64,000 nucleotides of DNA from Tautonia sociabilis (GTDB lineage Bacteria > Planctomycetota > Planctomycetia > Isosphaerales > Isosphaeraceae): the NCBI RefSeq assembly GCF_003977685.1, contig NZ_RYZH01000021.1, positions 42,341 to 106,340 of the forward strand, given 5' to 3'. Position 1 is the first letter of the stretch. Each line of letters starts with the position of its first letter. Below the pieces are notes generated by a model. That model saw nothing but the letters and a program-made list of their open reading frames with translations, was not told the origin of the DNA and did not search any database. Of the stretch, positions 8,417-19,223 are shown one piece after another. The translations under genes and the position numbers were made by a program.

Positions 8417-11400
8417 ATGCTCAGCGCGCTGATCGAGTTCAGTCTGAAGAACCGCTTCGTCATCCTCCTCCTGGCGGGCCTGCTCGTCTTCGTCGGGGTA
8501 CGCTCCGCCCTGGAGCTGCCGCTGGACGCCTTTCCCGACACGACGCCGGTCCAGGTGCAGATCAACACGGTCGCCCCGGAGCTGTCGCCGGAGGAGGTCG
8601 AGCGGCTGATCACCTTCCCCGTCGAGTACGCCATCGGCGGGCTGAAGGGGCTGCGAGAGGTCCGCTCGGTCTCCAGGTTCGGCTTCTCGCAGGTGGTGGC
8701 GATCTTCACTGACGAGACGGACATCTACTTCGCCCGCCAGCAGGTCAACGAGCGGCTCGGCGAGGTCGAGCTGCCCGAGGGGGTCGATCGCCCGGCGATG
8801 GGGCCGGTCGCCACGGGCCTGGGGGAGATCTACCACTACCTGCTCCGGAGCGACAACCCGGAGGTCGATCTGACCGAGTTGCGCACCTTGCAAGACTGGG
8901 TCATCCGCCCCCGCCTCCGACGGGTGCCGGGCGTGGCCGAGGTCAACGCCTGGGGCGGCTTCGTCAAGCAGCTCGAAGTGCGGGCCGACCCCGACCTGCT
9001 GGCCAAGTACGGCCTGACGTTCGATGACGTGATCGCGGCCCTTCGCTCCAACAACCAGAACGCCGGAGGCGGCTATGTCGTCCGCTCCGGCCAGGCGAGC
9101 CTGGTGCAAGGCGTCGGGAGAACGACGACCGTCGAGCAGATCGCCGACGTCGTCGTCGCCGCCGAGGACGGGGTGCCCGTCCGGGTCGGCGACCTCGGCG
9201 AGGTCGGCATCGGCCACGTCCTCCGCCGGGGAGGCGTCACCGCCAACGGCCAGGGCGAGGCGGTGCTCGGCCTGGCCTTCATGCGGATGGGGGAGAACTC
9301 CCGGGAGGTGACGCACGCCCTCGACGAGGCGATGCGAGACGTCAAGCAGGCCCTTCCTCCCGGCGTCGAGATCGAGGTCCTCTACCGGAGGACCGACCTG
9401 GTCGACCAGGTGTTGCACACCGTTCGAGACAACCTCGCCCACGGGGCCATCCTGGTCATCGCCGTGCTGTTCGCCTTCCTGGGGAACCTCCGGGCCGGGC
9501 TGATCGTCGCCGCGGCGATCCCGCTCTCGATGCTCTTCGCGGTGACGATGATGCAGCAGGTCGGCATCGCCGGGAGCCTGCTGTCGCTCGGCGCCATCGA
9601 CTTCGGCCTGGTCGTCGATAGCTCGGTGGTCATGGTCGAGAATTGCGTCCGACGCCTCGGCCGGGCCCGATCGGGCCGGAGCACGGCCGAGATCATCCGG
9701 GAGGCCGCCGTCGAAGTCCGCAAGCCGACCATGTTCGGCGAGCTGATCATCATGGTTGTCTACCTGCCGATCCTCACCCTCCAGGGGACCGAGGGGAAGC
9801 TCTTCCGGCCGATGGCGATGACGGTCATCTTTGCCCTGCTTGGCTCGCTGGTGCTCTCGCTGACGCTGACACCCGTGCTCGCCTCGCTCGGGCTGTCGCG
9901 GAGGGCTCGCGAGCGGGAAACCCTCGTCGACCGGTTCACCCGTCGGCTCTTCCAGCCGGTGCTGCGCCGGGCGCTGAACCACCCGGTCCTGACGCTGACC
10001 TTCGTCGGATCGGTCACCGTGGCGACGACGATTCTCGGCCTCCGCCTTGGCTCGGAGTTCGTCCCCCGGCTGTACGAGGGCACGGTCGCCATCAGCACGG
10101 TTCGCCTGGCGGGGGTCGACCTGGACGAGTCGCTCCGCTACGGCTCTCACATCGAGCGACTGCTCCAGGAGCAGTTCCCCGACGAGATCGAGAACATCTG
10201 GAGCCGCACCGGCACGGCCGAGGTGGCCACCGACCCGATGGGACTGGAGCAAACCGATGTGTTCATCACTCTCACGCCCCGACAGCACTGGAAACGCGCC
10301 GAGACCCAGGAGGAGCTGGTGGCTCAGATGGCCCGAGTGACCGAGGTGCTGCCGGGGATGCGGGCGATCTACACGCAGCCGATCGAGATGCGGATCAACG
10401 AGATGATCGCCGGCATCCGCGCCGATCTCGGGGTCAAGCTCTTTGGCCCCGAGCTGGAGGTGCTCAAGGCGAAGGCGGCCGAGATCCAGCGGGTGATCGA
10501 GCAGGTTCCCGGAGCCGCCGACGTGACGACCGAGCAGGTCACCGGCCTCCCGGTGCTCCGCGTCGAGGTCGACCGCGAGGCGCTGGCCCGGCTCGGCGTG
10601 TCGGCCGAGCAGGTGCTCGACGCCGTCCGGGCGACCGGGGGCCTCCAGGTCGGCGAGGTGCTCGAACCCGACCGCCGCTTCCCGCTGGCGATCCGACTGC
10701 CGGAACGGTACCGCGACGACCCGGCGGCGCTGGACCGGATCCTCATCCCCACCGCCTCGGGCCAGCGGCTTCCCCTGACGCAACTGGCCCTCCTGGAGGA
10801 GGTGGAGGGCCCCTCCTCGATCAACCGCGAATGGGGCCTGCGCCGGATCGTCGTCCAGGCCAACATCCGGGGGCGCGACCTCGGCTCGTTCGTCGACGAG
10901 GTGCGCGATCGGATCGCCCAGGAGGTCGAGCTGCCTCCGGGCTACTCCGTCGCCTTCGGCGGCCAGTACGAGAACCTGATCCGGGCCGAGCGTCGCCTCT
11001 CCCTGGTGGTGCCGCTGGCGCTGGGCCTGATCCTCAGCCTGCTGTACCTGTCCTTCGGCTCGGTGAGAGACGCGCTGATGATCTTCACCGGCGTGCTGTT
11101 CGCCCGGGTCGGCGGCGTGCTGGGGCTCTTGGTCATGGGCCTGCCCTTCACCATCTCGGCCGGCATCGGCTTCGTCGCCCTGGCCGGCGTCTCGATGCTC
11201 GACGGCCTGGTCCTGGTCAGCTCCATCCGAGACCGCATCGCCCGGGGGGTGCCGAAGCGATCGGCGATCGAGCAGGCCCGGGAAGCCCGACTGCGGCCGG
11301 TGCTGATGACCAGCACGGTCGCGGCCCTGGGGTTCGTGCCCATGATGCTCTCCACCGGCATCGGGTCCGAGGTCCAGCGCCCGCTGGCGACGGTGGTCGT

Positions 11401-11542
11401 CTTCGGCGTCGTCAGCGACACGGTGCTGACGATGCTCGCCCTGCCGGTGCTCTACCTGCTCTTCGGCAAGGGCCCCGATCCCGAAGGCGATCGGCCCGAT
11501 CTCGGCCGGGCCGATCGCGAGCCGGAACCGGCGGCGGCGTGA
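8417..11542 (+). CDS. czcA: CzcA-type heavy-metal efflux RND transporter
   Basis: This encodes 1041 residues, the normal length of the HME-RND family. The first membrane helix starts near residue 10, two large periplasmic loops follow, and helices cluster at about 340-520 and 860-1030. The proton-relay motif in TM4 reads AIDFGLVVDSSVVMVEN, with Asp395, Asp401 and Glu408. The DFG form is the one seen in Zn/Co/Cd exporters rather than in Cu/Ag CusA pumps. It should drive divalent cations out of the periplasm or cytoplasm using the proton gradient. It is the second gene of an operon with the Cys-rich adaptor; no TolC/CzcC outer-membrane channel is encoded nearby, so one must come from elsewhere. 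Confidence 0.94.
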   Translation: MLSALIEFSLKNRFVILLLAGLLVFVGVRSALELPLDAFPDTTPVQVQINTVAPELSPEEVERLITFPVEYAIGGLKGLREVRSVSRFGFSQVVAIFTDETDIYFARQQVNERLGEVELPEGVDRPAMGPVATGLGEIYHYLLRSDNPEVDLTELRTLQDWVIRPRLRRVPGVAEVNAWGGFVKQLEVRADPDLLAKYGLTFDDVIAALRSNNQNAGGGYVVRSGQASLVQGVGRTTTVEQIADVVVAAEDGVPVRVGDLGEVGIGHVLRRGGVTANGQGEAVLGLAFMRMGENSREVTHALDEAMRDVKQALPPGVEIEVLYRRTDLVDQVLHTVRDNLAHGAILVIAVLFAFLGNLRAGLIVAAAIPLSMLFAVTMMQQVGIAGSLLSLGAIDFGLVVDSSVVMVENCVRRLGRARSGRSTAEIIREAAVEVRKPTMFGELIIMVVYLPILTLQGTEGKLFRPMAMTVIFALLGSLVLSLTLTPVLASLGLSRRARERETLVDRFTRRLFQPVLRRALNHPVLTLTFVGSVTVATTILGLRLGSEFVPRLYEGTVAISTVRLAGVDLDESLRYGSHIERLLQEQFPDEIENIWSRTGTAEVATDPMGLEQTDVFITLTPRQHWKRAETQEELVAQMARVTEVLPGMRAIYTQPIEMRINEMIAGIRADLGVKLFGPELEVLKAKAAEIQRVIEQVPGAADVTTEQVTGLPVLRVEVDREALARLGVSAEQVLDAVRATGGLQVGEVLEPDRRFPLAIRLPERYRDDPAALDRILIPTASGQRLPLTQLALLEEVEGPSSINREWGLRRIVVQANIRGRDLGSFVDEVRDRIAQEVELPPGYSVAFGGQYENLIRAERRLSLVVPLALGLILSLLYLSFGSVRDALMIFTGVLFARVGGVLGLLVMGLPFTISAGIGFVALAGVSMLDGLVLVSSIRDRIARGVPKRSAIEQAREARLRPVLMTSTVAALGFVPMMLSTGIGSEVQRPLATVVVFGVVSDTVLTMLALPVLYLLFGKGPDPEGDRPDLGRADREPEPAAA

Positions 11543-11589
11543 CCGCATCCCCGGCGGGACCGAGCGGCCGGGGCCGCCACCGGGACGTG

Positions 11590-12561
11590 TCAGCCGCCCC
11601 GGCCTCCGGGAGCGCGGAGGAGGGTCGCGGAAGGGTCCTCGGCGCCGGATCGACCCGAATCGCCTCCGGATTCCCCCGGCCCGACGATCCTCACGCGATC
11701 CACGCCCTGCCGCCACCAGTCGCCAAGCGGCCCGCGATCGACGCTCCGCCGGGCATTCGCCGCGGTCGCCCGAGACAGCTCCAGGTCGGCGACGAGCACC
11801 TCCTCATCGAACATCGACGCCTCGGCGATGATCGTCCCGTCCGGGTCGATCACCCGGCTCTGGCCGTGGGAGCCGGAGAGGTCGTCATTGGCCGGGGCGT
11901 TGGCCTGGACGACGAAGACGGTGTTCTCGACCGCCCTGGCCTGGATCTGCGCCCGGTAGGGGCCGATCTTCCGCTCCTGCCGGATGCCCGACTCGTGCGA
12001 GATGTAGAAGACGACCCGGGCCCCGGCCAGGACAGGAAGCCGGACCAGCTCCGGGTAGCGCTCATCGTGGCAGATGATGACCGAGCACGGCACGCCGGCC
12101 AGCGAGAAGACCGAGAGGTGGTCCCCCGGGTCGGGCCAGGGTTCGGCGAGCTGGACCTTGTGGTAGCGTTCGACAACCCTCCCCGAGGCGTCGATCACCA
12201 GGGCCGAGTTGAACAGCCGATCCCCCTGTCGCCAGGGAGAGCCGACCACGGCGGCAATTCCCGCCGATCGGCAGGCATCGGCCACCCTCTGCTCGGCTCG
12301 GGCCAGCTCCTCGGCGGTGGCGGCGGTGGCCGAGTCCTCGAAGTAGCCGGTCAGGGCGCATTCGGGGAAGACGGCGACGTCGACCCCGCTCCCGCCAAGC
12401 CGGAGGAGGTGCTCCCGGATCCGATCGACGTTCTCGTCCAGGCCTCGAGTCGACCGGAGCTGCACCGAGGCCACCCGGATCGTTGTCGGAGGAGGAGCGT
12501 CCTCCGGGCAGGAGATCGAGACGGCGGCGGTGATCGCGGCGAGGATTCGGATCGAGGCCAT
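11590..12561 (-). CDS. Secreted carbon-nitrogen hydrolase (nitrilase superfamily)
   Basis: This encodes 323 residues. The first 18 residues form a short hydrophobic leader, which is unusual because most nitrilase-family enzymes are cytoplasmic. The catalytic triad is intact: Glu67 in VFPECALTGY, Lys135 in RYHKVQL and Cys164 in IICHDERYPE. Such enzymes hydrolyse the carbon-nitrogen bond of amides, nitriles or N-carbamoyl compounds; the exact substrate cannot be read from the sequence. The C-terminal 40 residues are Gly/Ser/Arg-rich and probably disordered. It is convergent with czcA, 47 bases away, and divergent from the Cys-rich lipoprotein gene that starts at 12756. Confidence 0.88.
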   Translation of the reverse strand: MASIRILAAITAAVSISCPEDAPPPTTIRVASVQLRSTRGLDENVDRIREHLLRLGGSGVDVAVFPECALTGYFEDSATAATAEELARAEQRVADACRSAGIAAVVGSPWRQGDRLFNSALVIDASGRVVERYHKVQLAEPWPDPGDHLSVFSLAGVPCSVIICHDERYPELVRLPVLAGARVVFYISHESGIRQERKIGPYRAQIQARAVENTVFVVQANAPANDDLSGSHGQSRVIDPDGTIIAEASMFDEEVLVADLELSRATAANARRSVDRGPLGDWWRQGVDRVRIVGPGESGGDSGRSGAEDPSATLLRAPGGRGG

Positions 12562-12755
12562 CGCAGGCTCCTCCGGCCGGGGGGATGGGCGTTGGCCCCC
12601 AACATACCGCCGAGGGAGCCGTCTCGCAGCACCTCGACGGCCATCGAGGCCGGGTGGCCCGGTGGGGCCGGGAGCCTTACAATCGGTTCGGACATTCCGA
12701 GTCGGCCGCCCGGGACGGAGCCGGCGCCGCCGGCTCCCCGACGGAGGAACGCGAC

Positions 12756-13187
12756 ATGAACCCCCGACTGCTCGCCCCCCTGACCGCCTCGGCCCTGGTC
12801 TGGGCCCTGTCCGCTGGCTGCTCCCCCTCGGAGCCCGCCGGCCCGACCGCCTCGACGGGGGCCGAGTTGCCCAACGACGTCTTCGCCGCCGAGGTCGAGC
12901 TGACCCCGGAGCAGATCGAGGCCATCAACCAGCTCCCGCCGGCCGACGCCAAGGTCGCCCTGGCTCAGAAGGTTTGCCCCGACTCGGGAGAGCCGCTCGG
13001 CGGGATGGGCGTGCCGATCAAGGTCGACGTCAACGGGATCCCGGTGTTCGTCTGTTGCGCCGGGTGCAAGGACGGCGTGCTCGCCGACCCCGACGCCGCG
13101 CTCGCCAAGGTCCCCCAGGGCTCCGCCAGCCCGACCGAACCCGAGGCCCCGGCCCCCGAAGGAGAGGCGGAGGCGGAGGGCTCCTGA
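12756..13187 (+). CDS. Cys-rich lipoprotein, probable metal-binding
   Basis: This encodes 143 residues. The start follows GGAGG by eight bases, and the leader ends in a clear lipobox, ALSAGC, so the mature protein should be lipid-anchored. The centre has VCPDSGEPLGGMGVPIKVDV followed by FVCCAGCKDGVL, a CP..G...MG...CC.GC arrangement. It is like the short TRASH/YHS-type metal-binding domains common in planctomycete lipoproteins. The C-terminal 25 residues are Pro/Glu/Ala-rich. Placement near the CzcBA efflux genes fits a metal-handling role, but that is inference. A strong hairpin pair follows the stop. Confidence 0.8.
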   Translation: MNPRLLAPLTASALVWALSAGCSPSEPAGPTASTGAELPNDVFAAEVELTPEQIEAINQLPPADAKVALAQKVCPDSGEPLGGMGVPIKVDVNGIPVFVCCAGCKDGVLADPDAALAKVPQGSASPTEPEAPAPEGEAEAEGS

Positions 13188-13207
13188 CCCCCGATCGGAC
13201 GGTTCCG

Positions 13208-13293
13208 GTCGGCCGGCGGGAGGGGATTCCACCGCCGGCCGACTCCCGGGAAGAACCACGGGCCGCCGCCGACCTGGAGGTCGACGGCGGCCC
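13208..13293. terminator. Two stem-loops between convergent genes
   Basis: Two GC-rich hairpins lie between the lipoprotein gene and the oppositely oriented glnA. The first is perfect: GTCGGCCGGCGG at 13208-13219 pairs with CCGCCGGCCGAC at 13232-13243. The second spans 13260-13293, with GGGCCGCCG pairing with CGGCGGCCC and an inner GACC/GGTC stem. Neither has a T tract, so they may stop transcription from both sides or protect 3' ends. Confidence 0.6.
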
Positions 13294-13330
13294 GTTCGCG
13301 TCCGATCACCTGGAGTCGGCCAGGGCCGGC

Positions 13331-14752
13331 TCAGATGTCGAAGTAGAGGTAGAACTCGTAGGGGACCGGCCGCAGGTTGACCTGCTGCAGCTCGCGCTCG
13401 CGCTTGTAGCTGATCCAGGTCTCGATGACGTCCGGGGTGAAGACGTCCCCCTTGAGCAGGAAGGCGTGGTCCTTCTCCAGGTTGTCGAGCACCTCGGCCA
13501 GGGAGCCGGGGGTGCTCTTGATCTTGACCGCCTCCTCCGGCTCGAGGTCGTAGAGGTCGCGGTCCATCGGCTCGCCCGGATCGATCTTGTTCTGGATGCC
13601 GTCGAGGCCGGCCATCATCAGGGCCGAGAAGGCGAGGTACGGGTTGCACGACGGGTCGGGGCAGCGGAACTCGATGCGCTTGCCCTTGGCGCTCTTGCTG
13701 TAGAGCGGGATGCGGATGGCGGCCGATCGGTTCCGCTGGCTGTAGACGAGGTTGACGGGGGCCTCATAGCCGGGGACCAGGCGGCGGTAGGAGTTGGTGG
13801 TCGGGTTGGTCAGCGCCAGCAGGCTCGGGGCGTGCTTGAGCAGGCCGCCGATGTAGTAGCGGGCGGTGTCGGAGAGGCCGGCGTACTTCGTCTCGTCGTA
13901 GAAGAGGTTGGTACCGTCCTTCCAGAGGGACTGGTGGGTGTGCATGCCCGAGCCGTTGTCGCCGAAGATCGGCTTGGGCATGAACGTCGCGGTCTTGCCG
14001 TGGCGTCGGGCGACGTTCTTGATGACGTACTTGTAGTACAGGACCTTGTCGGCCATGGTCCGCAGCGTGTCGAACCGCATGCCGATCTCGCCCTGGCCCG
14101 AGGTGCCGACCTCGTGGTGGTGCAGGTCGATCGGGATGCCCAGCTTCTCCATCTCCAGGATCATCTCGGAGCGGATGTCCTGCAGCGAGTCGGCCGGCGG
14201 CACGGGGAAGTACCCCTCCTTGTGCCGGATCTTGTAGCCGAGGTTCGGGCCCTCGTCGCGGGCCGAGTTCCAGATCGCCTCCTTCGAGTCGACCTTGTAG
14301 AAGCCCGTGCTGGCCGTCTGCTCGTAGCGGACGTCGTCGAAGACGAAGAACTCGGCCTCGGGCCCCCAGTAGCTGGTGTCGGCGATGCCGGTCGACTTCA
14401 GGTACGCCTCGGCCTTGGTGGCGATGTACCTCGGGTCCCGGCTGTAGGGCTCCAGCGTCACCGGGTCGAAGACATTGCAAATCAGGCTCAGCGTGGGCAC
14501 GGCCATGAACGGGTCGAGCTTGGCCGTCTCCGGATCCGGCTTCAGCAGCATGTCCGATTCTTGGATCTGCTGATAGCCGCGGACGCTCGAGCCGTCGAAG
14601 CCGAGGCCGTCCTCGAACAAGTCGTCGGTCAGGTTGCGCACCGGGATGGAGAAGTGCTGCCAGACGCCGGGCAGGTCGATGAACCGCAGGTCCACGATCT
14701 GGACACCGGCGTCCTTGGCCAACTTCTGAACGTCGGCGGGGGTCGTAGCCAT
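13331..14752 (-). CDS. glnA: Glutamine synthetase type I
   Basis: This encodes 473 residues, the usual length for GlnA of the GSI-beta type. It makes glutamine from glutamate, ammonia and ATP as a cytoplasmic dodecamer. Visible landmarks are [10 protein letters not shown] (beta-grasp end), [12 protein letters not shown] (metal-binding Glu), the [17 protein letters not shown] segment, the ATP-site [10 protein letters not shown] and NRSAAIRIP with the substrate arginine. The adenylylation loop is present as [10 protein letters not shown] with Tyr401, so activity can in principle be controlled by a GlnE-type enzyme; a GlnE-like gene lies about 5 kb away. The gene is divergent from a porin gene with a 399-base gap. 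Confidence 0.97.
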   Translation of the reverse strand: MATTPADVQKLAKDAGVQIVDLRFIDLPGVWQHFSIPVRNLTDDLFEDGLGFDGSSVRGYQQIQESDMLLKPDPETAKLDPFMAVPTLSLICNVFDPVTLEPYSRDPRYIATKAEAYLKSTGIADTSYWGPEAEFFVFDDVRYEQTASTGFYKVDSKEAIWNSARDEGPNLGYKIRHKEGYFPVPPADSLQDIRSEMILEMEKLGIPIDLHHHEVGTSGQGEIGMRFDTLRTMADKVLYYKYVIKNVARRHGKTATFMPKPIFGDNGSGMHTHQSLWKDGTNLFYDETKYAGLSDTARYYIGGLLKHAPSLLALTNPTTNSYRRLVPGYEAPVNLVYSQRNRSAAIRIPLYSKSAKGKRIEFRCPDPSCNPYLAFSALMMAGLDGIQNKIDPGEPMDRDLYDLEPEEAVKIKSTPGSLAEVLDNLEKDHAFLLKGDVFTPDVIETWISYKRERELQQVNLRPVPYEFYLYFDI

Positions 14753-15151
14753 GCTGAGCGGGGCTCCATGTGGGCGTGGGAGAGGATCGACAAGATTCGG
14801 TGCGCGCGTTCTCCCTCACGGCCGCCGGCGATCAGCCGACGCCGCGTTCTGAATTCCTGGCTTGGGAAGGAGAGATACCCGATCGGGCCCCGCCGTGGCA
14901 AGGGCCCAGTCCGGCAAACCATTGCGCCGGTGATCGCCGAACGGCGTCACTGGTCCGTTCTTCTCATGTGTCCGGCGTCGGGATCCGAAAATCAGGTTGA
15001 TCGGGTCATACGGCCCGCCCGGGTCAGGAGACGCGGGCGGGCAACGGGACGGGTGCCAAAGGAAGCGGCATCCCGACCCGGTCGGGGCCTCTCCCCCCGA
15101 GAACCCGGGACGTACCCGCGCAATTGGTCCCGGACAGGAGGTCCCACGACC
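14753..15151. other. Divergent intergenic region between glnA and porin gene
   Basis: No gene is visible in these 399 bases. The region must hold the glnA promoter (leftward) and the porin promoter (rightward). AGGAGG at about 15136-15141 is the porin ribosome-binding site. I found no convincing sigma-70 or sigma-54 promoter; one ATTGCG near 14923 lacks a correctly spaced GG partner. Confidence 0.5.
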
Positions 15152-16606
15152 GTGAACCGGATTCCCATCGCACGACCGAGGCGAGCCGGCTGGATGGCCG
15201 CCGCGGCCCTGGCATGGTTCGGGGGCTCGGGAGAGGCCGAGGGGCAGGTCAGCGCCATCGACGGGGTCCCCCCGCTACCCCCGGCGGTCCCCGACACCGC
15301 TCCCCCCTTGCCCCTGGGCGAGTCGTTGAGCGTCCCGCCGGTCCAGCCCTTCTCCCCGCCGCCGATGCAGCCCTACGCCCTGCCGGCCGCCGAGAACCTC
15401 TACGCCGCCGAGCAGCCCACCCTCGAGGCCGCCGCCGAGGAGGCCGCCGCCGAGGGCGAGCCCCGCCGCTACCTCATGGAACTCTTCGGGGCCGAGCAGA
15501 GCAAGTTCCAGGTCTACGGCTGGATCCAGAACAGCTTCACCGCCAACCCCGCCTTCCCGTCCGACGGCATCAACTTCGGCGTCACCCCGAACTACGCCTC
15601 CAACGACTGGCGGGGGAACCAGTATTACACCGTCTTCGAGCGGCCGCTCGACCACGACGGCACGATCAACTTCGGCGGCCGTCTCGACTTCCTCTTCGGC
15701 CACGACCACTCCTTCAACCACATGAGGGGCGTCTTCGACAACGCCTTCGGTCCCACCCAGTTCGCCGGCATCGACCTCGCGCAGTTCTACGGCGAGGTCC
15801 ACCTGCCGGTGCTCACCGAGGGCGGCCTGGATGTGAAGTTCGGCCGCTGGTACACGCTGCACGGCTACGAGGTCGTTCCGGCGATCGGCCGGCCCCTGCT
15901 GTCGGTCCCCTACATGTTCACCTTCGGCCAGCCGTTCACGCACTGGGGCCTGATGACCACCTGGAACGTCTCGGACAACCTGGTGATCTACAACGGCTCT
16001 CCCCAGGGCTGGGACGACTTCCAGAACAGGAACCTCGTCTGGACCTACATGGGCGGCTTCAGCTACACCGGCCTGCAAGACAAGCTCAACCTGACGTTCG
16101 TCTACAGCTACGCCGTCAACCAGTTCCACAAGCAGGAGGTCCAGTTGGAGGGAGGCCCGCTGATCGAGGCCTCGAACATCGGCTACACCGGCAACTTCAC
16201 CCACCTGTGGACCACAGTCCTCAGCTACCAGTGGACCGACCGGCTCACCCAGGTGCTCGAGAACGACATCGGCTACGAGGAGGACGTGCCGTTCGACGCC
16301 GGAGGCGGCGTGGTCGGCCACGCCCCCTCGCGCTGGACGAGCTTCGGCAACTGGTTCCTTTACGAGCTGGGCGACAACCTGACCGGCGTCTGGCGGAGCG
16401 AGATCTTCTGGGACAACGACGGCTTCCGCACCGGCTTCGCCGACCGCTACTACGAGCAGACCCTCGGCCTGATCTACAAGCCCTGCCCGAACCTCTGGAT
16501 CCGGCCCGAGACCCGATGGGACTGGGCCCAGTTCGGCACCCCCTACAATGGCGGTGTCTCCGGCAGCCAGTTCACCTACGGCTTCGATATCATTCTGCTC
16601 TACTAA
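15152..16606 (+). CDS. BBP2-type outer-membrane beta-barrel porin
   Basis: This encodes 484 residues from a GTG preceded by AGGAGG. An export signal (about 10-35) is followed by a Pro/Ala/Glu-rich linker (about 38-110) and a long barrel region of alternating aromatic strands, for example FQVYGWIQNSFTANP and TWNVSDNLVIYNGSPQGWDD. It ends in a typical strand, FTYGFDIILLY. The layout fits the putative beta-barrel porin-2 (OmpL-like) family that is common in planctomycetes. It should allow small solutes to cross the outer membrane. Its position between glnA and amt suggests it serves uptake of a nitrogen compound; that part is inferred. A strong hairpin follows the stop. Confidence 0.85.
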   Translation: MNRIPIARPRRAGWMAAAALAWFGGSGEAEGQVSAIDGVPPLPPAVPDTAPPLPLGESLSVPPVQPFSPPPMQPYALPAAENLYAAEQPTLEAAAEEAAAEGEPRRYLMELFGAEQSKFQVYGWIQNSFTANPAFPSDGINFGVTPNYASNDWRGNQYYTVFERPLDHDGTINFGGRLDFLFGHDHSFNHMRGVFDNAFGPTQFAGIDLAQFYGEVHLPVLTEGGLDVKFGRWYTLHGYEVVPAIGRPLLSVPYMFTFGQPFTHWGLMTTWNVSDNLVIYNGSPQGWDDFQNRNLVWTYMGGFSYTGLQDKLNLTFVYSYAVNQFHKQEVQLEGGPLIEASNIGYTGNFTHLWTTVLSYQWTDRLTQVLENDIGYEEDVPFDAGGGVVGHAPSRWTSFGNWFLYELGDNLTGVWRSEIFWDNDGFRTGFADRYYEQTLGLIYKPCPNLWIRPETRWDWAQFGTPYNGGVSGSQFTYGFDIILLY

Positions 16607-16636
16607 ACGAAGCCCTCACCCCACCGACTCCCCTCG

Positions 16637-16672
16637 AGGCCCGAGGCCCCCGACGGGCGGGGCCTCGGGCCT
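16637..16672 (+). terminator. Perfect 14-bp stem-loop after porin gene
   Basis: AGGCCCGAGGCCCC at 16637-16650 pairs perfectly with GGGGCCTCGGGCCT at 16659-16672 around an 8-base loop. It is followed by TGCTGCTT, a weak T-rich tail. It begins 31 bases after the porin stop and is the best intrinsic-terminator candidate in this part of the window. Confidence 0.75.
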
Positions 16673-17021
16673 TGCTGCTTGATTCTCGGGCACAAACCGC
16701 CCGCCGAGACAGCACCAACGCAGTCCCCACCTCCCGGCGGGTTTCCTCCGCGGAAAGGGCAACTCCTTCCGAAACAAGATCTTGCGACCGATCACACCGG
16801 GAAACCTCTCGGATGGCACGGGATCTTCTGACAGCGGCAACGATCCCGGGAGCCGGACGACTCATCGCGTCGACCACGACCGCGCTCCTCTCCTCATCCG
16901 TCCCCCCCGATCGATCGGGCGCTCGAAGGCCCCCCGCGCCGAGTCGGGCGGCATCGAACCGCCCCCCCCGGGCCCGGCCGCAGCGGTCCCCGACGATCGA
17001 CATCCCCGAGGGAACTGACCG
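16673..17021. other. Upstream region of amt
   Basis: No gene is seen. This is the likely promoter region of the ammonium transporter. A TGGCACG at 16814-16820 matches the -24 half of a sigma-54 site, but the -12 half at the right spacing reads TTCT instead of TTGC, so I do not call it. Confidence 0.45.
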
Positions 17022-18524
<1,503 letters not shown>

Positions 18525-18584
18525 GCTGACCCGAGCGGTCCCCCGGCCCGGCCCCGAGGGGCCCGGCCGGGGCCGGCCAATGAC

Positions 18585-18615
18585 GGCCGGGCGGCCCCTC
18601 CGGAGCCGCCCGGCC
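18585..18615 (+). terminator. Perfect 11-bp stem-loop between amt and PII gene
   Basis: GGCCGGGCGGC at 18585-18595 pairs with GCCGCCCGGCC at 18605-18615. A second, slightly imperfect GC hairpin lies just before it, around 18543-18573. Neither has a T tract. They may attenuate read-through from amt into the PII gene. Confidence 0.45.
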
Positions 18616-18754
18616 CCCCACTCGAACACCCCGGCCGCCGATCCCGAGAAGGGATCGGCATCCCCACCCCAATCCAACCGACGCCTCCGGCCGTCGCCGG
18701 CCCCACCTCGGGCCGCCCTGGAGGCGATGGGAGCGGTCCGCCGACCCGAATCTC

Positions 18755-19102
18755 ATGAAGCTGATCATCGCGATCATCCAGCCCACGAAGCTCGAGGCCG
18801 TCAAGCTCGCGCTCTCAAAGGTCGAGGTCTACCGCCTCACCGTCATGGACGTCCAGGGCTTCGGCCGTCAGAAGGGATTCACCGAGGTCTACCGAGGCCA
18901 CGAGTTCACCGTCAACCTGCTCCGCAAGATCGAGCTGCAGATCGCCGTGAACGAAGACTTCGTCGAGCCGACGATCAACGCCGTCATCGACGCCGCCCGA
19001 TCCGGGCCCGAGGGAGCGATCGGCGACGGGAAGATCTTCATCCTCCCGCTCGACGACTGCATCCGCATCCGCACCGGAGAGCGCGGCCCCGAGGCCATCT
19101 GA
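18755..19102 (+). CDS. glnK: PII nitrogen regulatory protein with Phe51
   Basis: This encodes 115 residues and is a full-length PII protein. The 2-oxoglutarate/ATP-binding signatures VQGFGRQKG, GDGKIFI and IRIRTGE are intact. The T-loop reads EVYRGHEFTVNLLRK. Tyr46 is present, but position 51, the tyrosine that GlnD uridylylates in proteobacteria, is Phe; position 49, phosphorylated in cyanobacteria as Ser, is His. PII trimers sense ATP, ADP and 2-oxoglutarate and block Amt channels or adjust other targets. Position after amt marks it as GlnK-type. The missing Tyr51 implies that it works by ligand binding rather than by uridylylation. It is convergent with the ACT-GlnE-like gene. Confidence 0.95.
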   Translation: MKLIIAIIQPTKLEAVKLALSKVEVYRLTVMDVQGFGRQKGFTEVYRGHEFTVNLLRKIELQIAVNEDFVEPTINAVIDAARSGPEGAIGDGKIFILPLDDCIRIRTGERGPEAI

Positions 19103-19223
19103 CAACGGTCGGCCGAGGGCCGGAGGGTGGCCGAGCGAGGGCCGTCGAGGGGGGCTCGCCTCGCCCCGGAAGCCCCGCCGGAAGCCGAGAACGGCGTCGG
19201 CCGACCGCCATCGCCCTGCGTCC

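Noticed and set aside
6482..11716. Very long open frame on the minus strand opposite czcBA
   Set aside because: It is a GC-driven shadow of two clear plus-strand genes; its translation is low-complexity Gly/Asp/Arg/His without any domain.
16814..16830. Sigma-54-like site upstream of amt (TGGCACG)
   Set aside because: The -12 half reads TTCT instead of TTGC at the correct spacing.
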